This document shows positions 8,230 to 17,621 of a stretch of 64,000 bases of DNA, piece after piece. The notes under the pieces are model-generated. The model did not search any database, had not been told where the DNA came from, and saw only the letters and a program-made list of their open reading frames with translations. The DNA comes from JAADHX01 sp964569385 (GTDB lineage Bacteria; Actinomycetota; Acidimicrobiia; Acidimicrobiales; Poriferisodalaceae), in assembly GCA_964569385.1 (NCBI GenBank), contig CAZMUM010000022.1:1-64000 (forward strand). The letters run 5' to 3'. Numbering within the stretch: position 1 is the first letter of the stretch; every line of letters starts with the position of its first letter. Made by a program: the position numbers and the translations under genes.

Positions 8230-9278
8230 TCTCACTTCTGCTCGCATCGACAGTATCTATGTCGGTGTCGCTGGTCGGCACCAGGTGGCTCATTCCTTGG
8301 CTTCAAGCGCACGGTGTCGGTCAACCAATACGTATCGACGGCCCAGAGGGTCATCGCACTAAGGCGGGGACGCCGACTATGGGTGGCATCACCCTGGTCA
8401 TTGGAGCCGTGGCTGGATACGCAGTCAGTCACATCCGTTCCGAGACGATTTTCACCAATAGTGGCATCGCCCTCATTCTTGCCATTATCGGGGCCGCGGC
8501 AGTAGGTCTTATCGACGACTACCTGAAGGTCTCACAGGCCCGCAATCTCGGTCTCAACAAGAAGGCCAAGATGATTGGCCTGCTGACGGTTGCCCTCGGG
8601 TTCTCGGTGTTGGCCGTTACCTGGGCCAACGCATCAACCACTTTGTCGTTTACCCGATTCGATTCGCCCGGGTGGGAACTGGGTCAGGTCGGCTGGGTGT
8701 TGTGGGCCGTGTTCGTCATCTTGTCGATGGCCAACGCCGTCAACCTGACTGACGGGCTCGACGGTTTGGCCGCCGGTAGCGGCGCTCTTGGCTGTACGGC
8801 GTTCGTCGTGATCGGCTTCTGGACGTTCCGGAATCCCGAGATCTACCAAGTCTCGCACGGGCTTGATCTGGCGATCGTCGCCGCGGCGATGGCGGGCGGA
8901 TGTGTTGGGTTTTTGTGGTGGAACGCACCGCCTGCTCGCGTATTCATGGGCGATACCGGTTCGCTCGCGATTGGCACCGCCCTGGCCGGGCTGGCGCTCC
9001 TGCTCGATACACACTTGTTGCTGTTGTTGATTGGTGGCCTGTACTTCATCGAGATCGTTTCGGTGGTGTTGCAGGTGGTGAGCTTTAAGAGCACAGGTAG
9101 ACGCATCTTCAGAATGGCGCCAATCCATCACCACTTTGAGCTGGGCGGATGGCCAGAAACCACGGTTCTGATCCGTTTCTGGATTATTAACGGGCTGCTC
9201 GTCATGTTGGCCCTTGGCATGTTCTACGCGGACTTCATTGGCGTCGGGGGCCTCGAAACTAGCGGCTTCGTCCCGTGA
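8226..9278 (+). CDS. mraY: Phospho-N-acetylmuramoyl-pentapeptide-transferase MraY
   Basis: Integral membrane enzyme that moves phospho-MurNAc-pentapeptide to undecaprenyl phosphate to make lipid I. It is hydrophobic throughout (350 aa, about ten membrane segments). Signatures: LIDDYLKVSQARNLGLNKKAK (Asp-rich loop), NAVNLTDGLDGLAAG, RVFMGDTGSLAIG, and the HHH loop MAPIHHHFELGGWPET. The GTG start overlaps the murE stop, and its own stop overlaps murD. Confidence 0.96.
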   Translation: MISLLLASTVSMSVSLVGTRWLIPWLQAHGVGQPIRIDGPEGHRTKAGTPTMGGITLVIGAVAGYAVSHIRSETIFTNSGIALILAIIGAAAVGLIDDYLKVSQARNLGLNKKAKMIGLLTVALGFSVLAVTWANASTTLSFTRFDSPGWELGQVGWVLWAVFVILSMANAVNLTDGLDGLAAGSGALGCTAFVVIGFWTFRNPEIYQVSHGLDLAIVAAAMAGGCVGFLWWNAPPARVFMGDTGSLAIGTALAGLALLLDTHLLLLLIGGLYFIEIVSVVLQVVSFKSTGRRIFRMAPIHHHFELGGWPETTVLIRFWIINGLLVMLALGMFYADFIGVGGLETSGFVP

Positions 9279-10666
9279 CGGGCAGCGATCTCGGGTTGAC
9301 CAGCGGCGCCGAGCCGGTTTCGATTCTTGTTGTGGGCCTTGCCGTAACCGGTCGAGCTGTGGTCGATGCTGCGTTGCGGCGGGGCCACGACGTATCAGCG
9401 TGCGACGACCGGGCAACGGACCTGGCGCGCCTGGCGGCCGCCGATCGGGGAATCACGCTCGTTGAATCGCCAGACGCCGCGAAGTTAGCCGAGCTGGTTA
9501 GGGGTGCCGACATGGTTGTCCCGAGCCCAGGAGTTCCGCGCCACCACGACGTTTACGCGATAGCCGATCAGCTAAGTACCCCGATCGTCAGTGAGTTCGA
9601 TCTGGCTGCGGCCTGGGACGATCGACCCATCGCCGCCATCACCGGGACTAACGGAAAAACGACGGTCACCACCCTGGTAACGGGCATGTTGCGTCGCAGC
9701 GGCATCGCCGCGACAGCCGCGGGAAACGTTGAGACTCCTCTGGTGGAGGCCATCGATCGGCCGGACAACCCCCCGACCGAGGTCTTTGTGGTTGAGGCTT
9801 CTTCGTTTCGCCTTGAGCGCACAGCTACGTTTGCGCCTCGCGTTGGTGCTTGGCTTAACTTGGCTGCCGATCACCTCGATTGGCATCGTGACCTTGAGCA
9901 GTACGCACAGGCGAAGGCCAGGATTTGGTCTGCAGGTGGATCAGATCGAGTAGCCGTGATACCGACCGACGACCCTGCGATAGCCAAGTTCGCCGAAGCG
10001 TCTGGCCGTAGGATCTTGACGTTCGGTCTCGAGTCTGGATATGCCAACTGGGCCGGCGACGAGTTGGCTGTTGGCCCAGACTCGATTGTTTCGGCCGCGG
10101 ATTTGCCGAAGCGTCTTCCTCACGATCTTCTTAACGCCGCCGCCGCCGCCGCTGTTGCTCGCGAGATGGGGGCAACCATCGACGGGATCCAATCTGAGCT
10201 TGTGGCTTTCGGTGGACTGGCACACCGCATGGCGTTGGTTCGGTCATTCGGTGGCGTCGATTGGTACGACGACAGTAAAGCCACTACCCCCGATGCCACC
10301 ATTGCCGGAGTCGGAGGCCTTTCCAACGTTGTTCTTATCGCCGGTGGAAGTCAAAAGGGTCTCGATCTATCGGCTCTAGCTTCGCTTCTTGGTCGGCTCA
10401 CAGCGGTCGTCGCTATCGGTGAAACTGCCCCGGCAGTCGTCGATGTGTTCACCAACGACGATGGCTGTGCGAATTCGACGGTCCCGGTGACGGTGGGCGA
10501 AACGATGGCCGATGCGGTGGCGATTGCATCAAAGCTAGCCGTCAGGGGCGGCGCGGTCGTGTTATCGCCGGCTTGCGCGTCATTTGATTGGTATTCGAAC
10601 TACGCCGAACGCGGTCGCCACTTCTGCCGCCTCGTTGATGACTTGGTAGACGGAGAAAACACATGA
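9275..10666 (+). CDS. murD: UDP-N-acetylmuramoylalanine--D-glutamate ligase MurD
   Basis: Cytoplasmic Mur ligase that adds D-Glu to UDP-MurNAc-L-Ala. The N-terminal Rossmann part (LVVGLAVTGRAVVDAALRRG) binds the UDP moiety. The P-loop ITGTNGKTTVTTL is near residue 125, the ligase motif NLAADHLDWHRD near residue 195, and YDDSKATTPDAT near residue 330. Length 463 aa is normal. It sits between mraY and ftsW with 4-bp overlaps on both sides. Confidence 0.95.
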   Translation: MTGSDLGLTSGAEPVSILVVGLAVTGRAVVDAALRRGHDVSACDDRATDLARLAAADRGITLVESPDAAKLAELVRGADMVVPSPGVPRHHDVYAIADQLSTPIVSEFDLAAAWDDRPIAAITGTNGKTTVTTLVTGMLRRSGIAATAAGNVETPLVEAIDRPDNPPTEVFVVEASSFRLERTATFAPRVGAWLNLAADHLDWHRDLEQYAQAKARIWSAGGSDRVAVIPTDDPAIAKFAEASGRRILTFGLESGYANWAGDELAVGPDSIVSAADLPKRLPHDLLNAAAAAAVAREMGATIDGIQSELVAFGGLAHRMALVRSFGGVDWYDDSKATTPDATIAGVGGLSNVVLIAGGSQKGLDLSALASLLGRLTAVVAIGETAPAVVDVFTNDDGCANSTVPVTVGETMADAVAIASKLAVRGGAVVLSPACASFDWYSNYAERGRHFCRLVDDLVDGENT

Positions 10667-11865
10667 CCGCAACTTCACTTGACCGTTCTACGGCGTCACG
10701 ACAACATCGCCGGGTCGGCGCTGCTGGCCAGCGGGTTCGCGACTTCCGGGCCCCTGATGCCAGCTCTGGGTTGTTGCTCGTTCTGATTATTCTGTTGAAC
10801 TTGCTCGGACTCGTCATGGTGTTGTCGGCATCGAGCGTTAGTGCTATCCAAGATGCCGCCAATCCGAGCATCTATTTCAAACGCCAGCTGATCGGTCTCG
10901 GCCTTGGCATCGTGGCGTTCGTGGTGACCTCTCGCATCCACTATTCGTTCTGGTCTCGTGTTGCGCTCCCAGGCTTGTACGTGACCTACGCGTTGCTGTT
11001 CGCTGTCTTACTTATCGGGGTCCGAGTTGGCGGTTCTGCTCGCTGGTTGTCATTTGGCGCGTTTCGTTTTCAACCGTCGGAGCTAGCGAAGCTGACGATG
11101 ATTGTGTTCATCGCCAATCTTTTGTCGAGTCGCGAAAAGCACATCGGCGACACTCGCCGCAGCCTCAATCCGGTATTGGTCTTCTTCGTGCCCCTGGGAC
11201 TGTTGGTTTTTGTCGAGCCAGACCTCGGTACCACGATCATCTTGGCCGCCATCATGTTGACGATGCTGTTCGTTGCTGGCGTGCCCCTTCGCCCGATGGC
11301 CATCCTCGGAGGCGGAGCCGTCGGCCTCGCCACCCTGGCGGCAGTAGCGCAGCCGTACCGGGTTCGCCGTCTTCGAGCGCTATGGGATCCATGGAGCGAC
11401 CCGACTGGCACCGGATGGCAGACTCTTCAGTCGCTCACAGGTCTGGCTAGTGGCGGAGTGGATGGTGTCGGATTAGGACAGAGCCGTGTGAAGTGGGGGT
11501 ACCTTCCGAACAGCTACACCGACTTCATATTCGCCATCATCGGCGAAGAAATGGGCCTTATTGGCACTTTCGGCGTACTTCTGTCCATTGGCCTTATCGG
11601 CGTGCTCGGGTTCCGAATCGCGATGCGGGCCAACGATCTGTTCGGCCAACTATTGGCCACCGGCATCACGGCCTGGTTCATGATCCAGGCATTTGTCAAC
11701 ATTGGTGGCGTCGTAAACTTGGTGCCGATCACAGGCGTGACGTTGCCGTTCGTCTCCTTTGGAGCATCATCGTTGGTCGTGTCCATGGCTGGAGCCGGTC
11801 TGTTGCTGAATATCTCTCGCGACGTAGCTGCCGGTGATGTAGCGCGCCGGCGTAAGGTCGCGTGA
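10663..11865 (+). CDS. ftsW: Peptidoglycan glycosyltransferase FtsW (SEDS family)
   Basis: Polytopic SEDS protein that polymerises lipid II into septal glycan with FtsI. After a basic tail of about 35 residues come about ten hydrophobic segments. Family motifs are FQPSELAKL, the loop VEPDLGTTIIL with the conserved Asp, and LPNSYTDFIFAIIGEEMG. The late stretch NIGGVVNLVPITGVTLPFVSFG is also characteristic. FtsW is chosen over RodA because of its place between murD and murG and the presence of ftsI and ftsZ. It starts at an ATG overlapping murD. Confidence 0.94.
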   Translation: MTATSLDRSTASRQHRRVGAAGQRVRDFRAPDASSGLLLVLIILLNLLGLVMVLSASSVSAIQDAANPSIYFKRQLIGLGLGIVAFVVTSRIHYSFWSRVALPGLYVTYALLFAVLLIGVRVGGSARWLSFGAFRFQPSELAKLTMIVFIANLLSSREKHIGDTRRSLNPVLVFFVPLGLLVFVEPDLGTTIILAAIMLTMLFVAGVPLRPMAILGGGAVGLATLAAVAQPYRVRRLRALWDPWSDPTGTGWQTLQSLTGLASGGVDGVGLGQSRVKWGYLPNSYTDFIFAIIGEEMGLIGTFGVLLSIGLIGVLGFRIAMRANDLFGQLLATGITAWFMIQAFVNIGGVVNLVPITGVTLPFVSFGASSLVVSMAGAGLLLNISRDVAAGDVARRRKVA

Positions 11866-13004
11866 CCGCCGGGGGCCCGATCATCGTTGCGGGCGGAGGA
11901 ACCGCCGGCCATGTTGCGCCTGGTCTGGCCATAGCCGAGGCGCTTGTCCTTGCCGGCGTCGCCCGGACCGACGTTCAGTGGGTGGGCAGCCGTCGCGGGA
12001 TGGAAGTAGACGCGGTTCCGAAGGCGGGATTTGATCTAACGGTCCTGCCTGGCCGTGGCATCGTCCGTGGTTCTAAACCAGCCGATGTTGTGGCCAACGT
12101 AAGGAACGTCATCGGTCTTGTGCGGGCTGCCGTTCTGGGAGTTTGGCTGGTGGGCCGACGTAAACCCGCAGCCGTGGTTTCATTAGGTGGGTATGCCTCA
12201 GTTCCGTGTGCGATTGGTGCCGTGATTTGGCGCCGCCCGCTGATCATTCAAGAGCAGAACGCCACGCCATCGCTCGCCAACCGCCTAGTCGCCAGGTTTG
12301 CGGTTCTGGCATCGGTTCCGGTCGCGGGAACTGGTCTCAAGAACGAACGAGTGACAGGTAATCCAGTGTCAGAGGCTGTTCGGGCCGCAGCATTGGTCGA
12401 CTCTGAGAGGGCCAGGGTGGTCATGAATCTGCCTTCCGATGGCCAGGTCATCGCCGTTTTCGGAGGTTCGCTCGGGTCCAGGCGAATCAACCATGTAGTT
12501 CTCGACCTGGCCGAACGCTGGAGCGACCGAACCGACGTCGCTATCTATCACGTCATCGGACGTCGAGATTGGCCCGAGCTAGGCGAACGTATCCGCGCTC
12601 TGGCGGTTGAAACCCTCCACTATCAAGCCGTGGAGTATGAGACCCAGCTACCAGAAGTCATCGTCGCGGCCGATCTCGCGGTCTGCCGGTCCGGCGGAAT
12701 GACAATCGCCGAACTGTCGGTTCTGGGCTGTCCTGCGATCTTGGTGCCATTGCCCATCGCGCCCAACGACGCCCAAAGAGTCAATGCCAAGGCGATGGAG
12801 GATGCGGGTGCGGCGGTGGTTATCTCCGACGCTGATCTCGATGTCGATTGTCTCGAGCGCGAGTTGAATACGTTGCTAGAAGGCGGCCTTGATGATGCAG
12901 CAGCAGCAGCCAAGAGTTTGGGCCGACCCGACGCGGCCGACGAAATTGCAGCGGCAGTACTCAGCGTCGCAAGTGGTGGTCACCCGAAGCGGACCGACGC
13001 ATGA
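11862..13004 (+). CDS. murG: UDP-GlcNAc:lipid I N-acetylglucosaminyltransferase MurG
   Basis: Membrane-associated GT-B glycosyltransferase (family GT28) that makes lipid II on the inner face. The N-terminal glycine-rich loop is GGGTAGHVAPGLAIAEAL. GGYASVPCAIGA and QEQNATPSLANR follow, then the C-domain loop VFGGSLGSRRIN and the donor-site segment CRSGGMTIAELSVLGCPAILVP. The 380-aa length is typical. It overlaps ftsW by GTGA and murC by ATGA. An Ala-rich tail after residue 340 is not conserved. Confidence 0.95.
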   Translation: MTAGGPIIVAGGGTAGHVAPGLAIAEALVLAGVARTDVQWVGSRRGMEVDAVPKAGFDLTVLPGRGIVRGSKPADVVANVRNVIGLVRAAVLGVWLVGRRKPAAVVSLGGYASVPCAIGAVIWRRPLIIQEQNATPSLANRLVARFAVLASVPVAGTGLKNERVTGNPVSEAVRAAALVDSERARVVMNLPSDGQVIAVFGGSLGSRRINHVVLDLAERWSDRTDVAIYHVIGRRDWPELGERIRALAVETLHYQAVEYETQLPEVIVAADLAVCRSGGMTIAELSVLGCPAILVPLPIAPNDAQRVNAKAMEDAGAAVVISDADLDVDCLERELNTLLEGGLDDAAAAAKSLGRPDAADEIAAAVLSVASGGHPKRTDA

Positions 13005-14464
13005 CCGACAAGCCCGACACCCATGACGTGTACTCCATCGATCTGAGCTCACCGCGCCGTATACATGTCATTGGTGTAGGCGGACCAGGAATGAACCCGG
13101 TCGCGGCGGTGCTCGCCGCGCAGGGCCATGTCGTCAGCGGTAGCGATCTCAAGGATTCGTCTGGGCTCACGCGACTACGGGCCCTAGGTGTTGATGTGAC
13201 CGTGGGACACGACCCTGGGTTGGTGTCTGGCGTCGATGTAGTGGTCCGATCCACAGCTGTCTCGGAATCCAACGTTGAGGTGGAGGCGGCTCTTGCGGCG
13301 GGGATTCCGGTCGTTAGACGAGCTGCGGCGCTCCACGCTATTTCGCAGCTTCGTTCGACGGTCTCGATTGCCGGTACACACGGCAAAACGACGACAACGT
13401 CGATGCTGGCAATTTGTCTGATCCAATCGAGCCTCCAGCCGTCGTTCATCGTTGGTGGCGACGTCAACGACATCGGGTCTGGCGCCGTGTGGGACGACGA
13501 GGGCGAGCTGTTCGTGGTCGAGGCCGACGAGTCCGACGGGACATTTCTCGACATCGACACCGACGTCGCAGTCGTCACCAATGTCGAGCGCGACCACCTT
13601 GAGTTCCACGGCAGCTTTGAAGCCCTGATCGAGGCGTTTCGCAGTTTCCTGCGGTCGGCTTCTGGTAAACGAATTGTGTGCGCCGACGATTACTGGTCGG
13701 CAAAACTCGGAGCCGAAGTCGATGCCATCACCTATGGAACCGCTCCCGATGCCGACTATCGCATCGTCGATGTTGGGTTCGACATGTCGCTGTCGACGTT
13801 TTCAATTATTGGTCCTGGCTCAGTTGTTGGCGCTGGCGACGATGTCCAGGGCGGTGATGGCCAGCCCCAGACATGGGGACCAATTGTCTTGCCGGTGCCC
13901 GGTCTACACAACGTACGCAACGCCACCGCGGCTTTCGTTACGGCCCTTGAGCTTGGCGCTGACGCCCAAGATGCCATGGCAGCTCTGGGCCGGTTCGGTG
14001 GCGTGGCCCGCCGGTTTGAGTTCCGCGGCGATGCCGGCGGCATAACGTTCGTCGATGACTACGCCCACCTAGCAACCGAGGTAGCCGCCGCCATCGACGC
14101 TGGCCGCAGCGGCGGGTGGGAGCGAGTAGTTGCTGTGTTCCAACCTCACCGCTTCTCTCGAACCGCCGACGTTTGGCAGGACTTTGCCGATTCCTTTGTC
14201 GACGCCGACATCGCCGTGATTACCGATATCTACCCGGCTGGCGAGAAGCCGCGCCCTGGAATAACGGGGATGCTCATCGCTGAGGCTGTCCTCGATGCCC
14301 ATCCGTGGGATCGAGTTGCCTACCTTCCCAGCCGAGACCAGCTACGCACCTACCTAGCCGAGGTCCTCGAACCGGGCGACCTTTGTTTGACCATGGGTGC
14401 AGGCGACCTGACCTCTTTGCCTGACGAGCTCATCGCGTTGCAGTCTGATCGGTCAACGTCATGA
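13001..14464 (+). CDS. murC: UDP-N-acetylmuramate--L-alanine ligase MurC
   Basis: ATP-dependent ligase that starts the stem peptide by adding L-Ala to UDP-MurNAc. It opens with the Rossmann motif IHVIGVGGPGMNPVA and GSDLKDSSGLTRLRALG. The P-loop is AGTHGKTTTTSML near residue 125, VVEADESDGTFL follows, and the C-terminal domain contains FVDDYAHLATEV and FQPHRFSRT. Length 487 aa. MurC usually has GIGGIGMSGIA where this protein reads GVGGPGMNPVA, a mild variation. It is coupled to murG and murB by ATGA overlaps. Confidence 0.95.
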   Translation: MTDKPDTHDVYSIDLSSPRRIHVIGVGGPGMNPVAAVLAAQGHVVSGSDLKDSSGLTRLRALGVDVTVGHDPGLVSGVDVVVRSTAVSESNVEVEAALAAGIPVVRRAAALHAISQLRSTVSIAGTHGKTTTTSMLAICLIQSSLQPSFIVGGDVNDIGSGAVWDDEGELFVVEADESDGTFLDIDTDVAVVTNVERDHLEFHGSFEALIEAFRSFLRSASGKRIVCADDYWSAKLGAEVDAITYGTAPDADYRIVDVGFDMSLSTFSIIGPGSVVGAGDDVQGGDGQPQTWGPIVLPVPGLHNVRNATAAFVTALELGADAQDAMAALGRFGGVARRFEFRGDAGGITFVDDYAHLATEVAAAIDAGRSGGWERVVAVFQPHRFSRTADVWQDFADSFVDADIAVITDIYPAGEKPRPGITGMLIAEAVLDAHPWDRVAYLPSRDQLRTYLAEVLEPGDLCLTMGAGDLTSLPDELIALQSDRSTS

Positions 14465-15549
14465 ATGTTGACGCGAGTCCGACCGACGCGAGCCCTACCG
14501 ACCCGGCTGCTCAGACACCGCTGACTCAGACAGAACTGGCTCAGACAAAACCGCTGAGCAGATCCGAAGTTCGCGAGCGTGTGGCCGAAGTTGTCGCTCG
14601 ACTGGGTTCGCTTGCCCAGGTCGAGGAGCCGCTCGGAGTGCGAACCACGTATCGCGTTGGTGGCGCGGCGCGGGTACTGATCACTGCCCACAGCGCTGAC
14701 GATGTAGTTGCAGCAGGGCGTGCGGCCATCGAGGCCCGGCTGCCGGTGTTAGCTGTCGGAAATGGTTCGAATCTCCTCGTGGCCGACGCCGGCTTCGACG
14801 GCGTTGCTGTGGTCCTGGGTGATGAGTTCTTCGATATCAGCAGAGCCGACACCGCCAGTGGCCCCCAGATTACGGCCGGAGCGGCGGTGGCTCTACCGAT
14901 CCTGGCTAGACGGTCAGTGGCGTTGGGCTTAGCAGGACTCGAGTGGATGGTGGGTGTGCCTGGCACCGTCGGTGGCGGGGTAAGAATGAACGCCGGGGGC
15001 CACGGGGCCGACATGCTCAGCACTCTCGTTGGAGTCACCATCGCGGACCTGGCCGCCGGTCGGGTTGTCGAGAGTGACGCAACCGAGCTTGGCTTGCGCT
15101 TCAGAGGTTCGACATTGAAGTCGACCGACGTAGTTTTGAACGCCTCGTTCCGTGGGTCGGTCCTACCCTTGGTGGATGCTGGTCAGGCCGATCCGACCGG
15201 CGAAGAACTGCTCACCGACATCGTCAGGTGGCGACGTGAAAACCAGCCAGGCGGTCAGAACGCAGGGTCGGTGTTTGTCAACCCATACGATGGCGCTGAC
15301 TCAGCCGGTCGTCTCATCGATGAAGCCGGGCTGAAGGGCCTTAGACACAAGTCGGCCCAAGTGTCTCCTAAACACGCCAACTTTATTCAGGCCGATCAGG
15401 GTGGATCGGCCGACGACGTGCTCGATCTGATGCGCATCGTCGCCGACAAGGTTCATTCCCTCCATGGCATCAATCTCCGCAGTGAGGTTCGCCTCGTTGG
15501 GTTCAATACCACCGAATTCCAAACAGAACACTCCGAGGACCGACAATGA
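14461..15549 (+). CDS. murB: UDP-N-acetylenolpyruvoylglucosamine reductase MurB
   Basis: FAD/NADPH enzyme that reduces UDP-GlcNAc-enolpyruvate to UDP-MurNAc. Conserved pieces: TTYRVGGAARVLI near residue 63, VGNGSNLLVADAGF (FAD site), GVPGTVGGGVRMNAGGHGADM, NQPGGQNAGSVFVNP (with the Ser acid), and KHANFIQADQGGSADDVL near the end. It looks like the type II MurB. The first 35 residues are a non-conserved Thr/Gln/Pro/Asp-rich tail with short repeats (ASPTDASPTD, LTQTELAQT). ATGA overlaps link it to murC and ftsQ. Confidence 0.95.
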   Translation: MNVDASPTDASPTDPAAQTPLTQTELAQTKPLSRSEVRERVAEVVARLGSLAQVEEPLGVRTTYRVGGAARVLITAHSADDVVAAGRAAIEARLPVLAVGNGSNLLVADAGFDGVAVVLGDEFFDISRADTASGPQITAGAAVALPILARRSVALGLAGLEWMVGVPGTVGGGVRMNAGGHGADMLSTLVGVTIADLAAGRVVESDATELGLRFRGSTLKSTDVVLNASFRGSVLPLVDAGQADPTGEELLTDIVRWRRENQPGGQNAGSVFVNPYDGADSAGRLIDEAGLKGLRHKSAQVSPKHANFIQADQGGSADDVLDLMRIVADKVHSLHGINLRSEVRLVGFNTTEFQTEHSEDRQ

Positions 15550-16346
15550 CAGCAATCTCTGTGGACCCGCGACTGCGCGCTCGGCGAAGAGCGGTGGCTG
15601 GCGCTACGCACCGAAGGCGTCTGAAGCGGCTGATGGCCCTTACGCTGGTTGTCGCGGTGGCTCTGGCCGCATGGGGTGTTACCAGGTCTTCGTTGCTTGA
15701 TGTCGACGAAATCCGCTGGACTGGACTTGACGGAACCGATCTTGCTGGTGCAACTGCAATTGCGAACATTAAAACAGGAGTTCCGATCGCATCGGTTGAT
15801 GGCGGATCGATCGAGTCTCGCCTTCGCGAACTTCCCTGGATCGAAGCGGTGGCCGTGCGCCGCAGTTGGTCGGGCGTCGTCGAGATCGACGTCATAGAAC
15901 GGGTTCCGGTAGCGGTTGTTATGAAGACTCAGGGCGAGTGGGTGATGGTCGATCAAGGTGGCGTGGTGCTGACCGACGTGGTGGTTGGCAGCGATCTTCC
16001 GAAAGTGTCCGGCGTACCGGCTGCGGGTAGTCCTGGTTCGACAATGGACGCCTCAGTGGGGGCACCCCTGGCGGTAGCTCGCCTGGTTGGTACCGAACTT
16101 CGGCCAAGGCTCGAGGGCATAGCACGTGACGAACGCGGTGAAATGTGGATCACTCTTACATCAGCCGACCGCATTCTACTTGGCGACGACTCTCAACTTT
16201 CGCTCAAGGTTGTGGCTGCGACAACGGTCATCGAGGCGCTCGATGTCGAAGGCCGGATCGGTTGGGAGATGGATGTTTCGGTGCCAACTCTTCCAACAGT
16301 TCGCGATCTGAGGCCGGAGTGGCAGCAACCCGAGATCAGCGAATAA
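15546..16346 (+). CDS. ftsQ: Cell division protein FtsQ
   Basis: Bitopic division protein scaffolding FtsL/FtsB at the septum. A basic cytoplasmic tail of about 35 residues is followed by a membrane segment (LMALTLVVAVALAAWGV) and a POTRA domain beginning SLLDVDEIRWTGLDG and including LPWIEAVAVRRSWSGVVEIDV. The C-terminal region VPVAVVMKTQGEWVMVDQGG is the FtsQ beta domain. Length 266 aa. It is the last tightly coupled gene of the block. A 109-bp gap follows before ftsZ, which probably has its own promoter. Confidence 0.93.
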   Translation: MTAISVDPRLRARRRAVAGATHRRRLKRLMALTLVVAVALAAWGVTRSSLLDVDEIRWTGLDGTDLAGATAIANIKTGVPIASVDGGSIESRLRELPWIEAVAVRRSWSGVVEIDVIERVPVAVVMKTQGEWVMVDQGGVVLTDVVVGSDLPKVSGVPAAGSPGSTMDASVGAPLAVARLVGTELRPRLEGIARDERGEMWITLTSADRILLGDDSQLSLKVVAATTVIEALDVEGRIGWEMDVSVPTLPTVRDLRPEWQQPEISE

Positions 16347-16455
16347 TCAACAGGTCCTTGTCAGGTCTCACCCTCGTCGGTACCTTCAAGCTGTACCCAT
16401 CCGCGGTCTAGCACAGATCGCGGCAAGTCTCAACCATTCATCGAGGGTACGGTGA

Positions 16456-17568
16456 ATGGCCATCTCGGGAGGGCCAATGGCCGGACCACAGAACTATCTC
16501 GCAGTTATCAAGGTTGTTGGCATAGGTGGCGCTGGCTGTAACGCGGTCAATCGCATGATTGATTCGGGGTTGAAGGGTGTCGAGTTCATTGCGGTGAACA
16601 CCGATGCTCAGGCCCTGCTGATGAGCGATGCCGACATCAAGCTCGACATCGGACGGGAACTGACCAGAGGTCTCGGGGCCGGAAGTGATCCTGAGGTTGG
16701 CCAGAAGGCGGCCGAGGAACATCGTGAAGAAATCGCCGACGTTCTTCAGGGCGCAGACATGGTGTTCATAACCGCCGGTGAGGGTGGCGGCACCGGAACC
16801 GGCGCCGCTCCAGTCCTGGCCGAGATCGCCAAGGAAATTGGCGCGCTCACCATTGCCGTGGTTACTCGGCCGTTCCAGTTCGAAGGCCGGCGTCGTGCCG
16901 TTCAAGCCGACCAGGGCATCGCCAGCCTTAAAGAAAAGGTCGATACACAGATCGTTATCCCAAACGATCGGTTGCTCACTGTTGCCAACGAGTCGACCAC
17001 CATGATCGATGCATTCAAGATCGCCGATGATGTCCTTCTCCAGGGAGTCCAAGGCATCACAACGCTCATTACCACCCCAGGGCTCATTAACACCGACTTT
17101 GCCGACGTCCGTATGGTCATGAAGAACGCCGGATCCGCCCTTATGGGTGTTGGCCGGGCCCAGGGCGACAATCGTGCCCAGAACGCGGCTCGCCAGGCGA
17201 TTTCGTCGCCACTGCTTGAAGCCTCGATCGAAGGCGCCCGCGGATTGTTGCTGAACATCTCGGGCGGTCCGAGCCTTGGCATCTTCGAAGTGAACGAAGC
17301 CGCCGCAGTCGTCCACGATGTCGCCCACCCTGATGCCAACATCATCTTTGGAGCGGTGGTCGACGAGTCCATGGGCGACGAACTCCGCGTGACCGTAATC
17401 GCCGCTGGCTTCGATCGATGGGACGATGGCCGGGGCGACCGGCAGCGTCCGTCGAGTTCGAGCTCGAACCGGACCGCGGTCGACGTTTTTGCCACCGACG
17501 AAGACGGTGATGACGACATTGGGCTCGACGACGATGATGAGTTCGACGTACCGTCGTTCCTCAAGTAG
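16456..17568 (+). CDS. ftsZ: Cell division protein FtsZ
   Basis: Tubulin-like GTPase that forms the Z ring. VVGIGGAGCNAVNRMI near residue 20, the tubulin signature GEGGGTGTGAAPV near residue 108, and the catalytic T7 loop region NTDFADVRMVMKN are intact. The linker is short and acidic, and the C-terminal peptide DDDEFDVPSFLK matches the conserved DxPxFL tail that binds SepF. Length 370 aa. The ATG at 16456 has GAGGG eight bases upstream. A second in-frame ATG at 16477 has GGGAGGG only three bases before it, so the first is preferred. Confidence 0.97.
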   Translation: MAISGGPMAGPQNYLAVIKVVGIGGAGCNAVNRMIDSGLKGVEFIAVNTDAQALLMSDADIKLDIGRELTRGLGAGSDPEVGQKAAEEHREEIADVLQGADMVFITAGEGGGTGTGAAPVLAEIAKEIGALTIAVVTRPFQFEGRRRAVQADQGIASLKEKVDTQIVIPNDRLLTVANESTTMIDAFKIADDVLLQGVQGITTLITTPGLINTDFADVRMVMKNAGSALMGVGRAQGDNRAQNAARQAISSPLLEASIEGARGLLLNISGGPSLGIFEVNEAAAVVHDVAHPDANIIFGAVVDESMGDELRVTVIAAGFDRWDDGRGDRQRPSSSSSNRTAVDVFATDEDGDDDIGLDDDDEFDVPSFLK

Positions 17569-17621
17569 GACAGCGCGAAATCGGCCCTTCGAATCGACAC
17601 TGGCCAAGGAGTGTCATCGGC

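Noticed and set aside
8634..9416. Minus-strand frame of 260 codons across mraY and murD
   Set aside because: Antisense shadow of two clear genes.
16438..17607. Long open frame on the minus strand across ftsZ
   Set aside because: It is the antisense shadow of ftsZ with no motifs.
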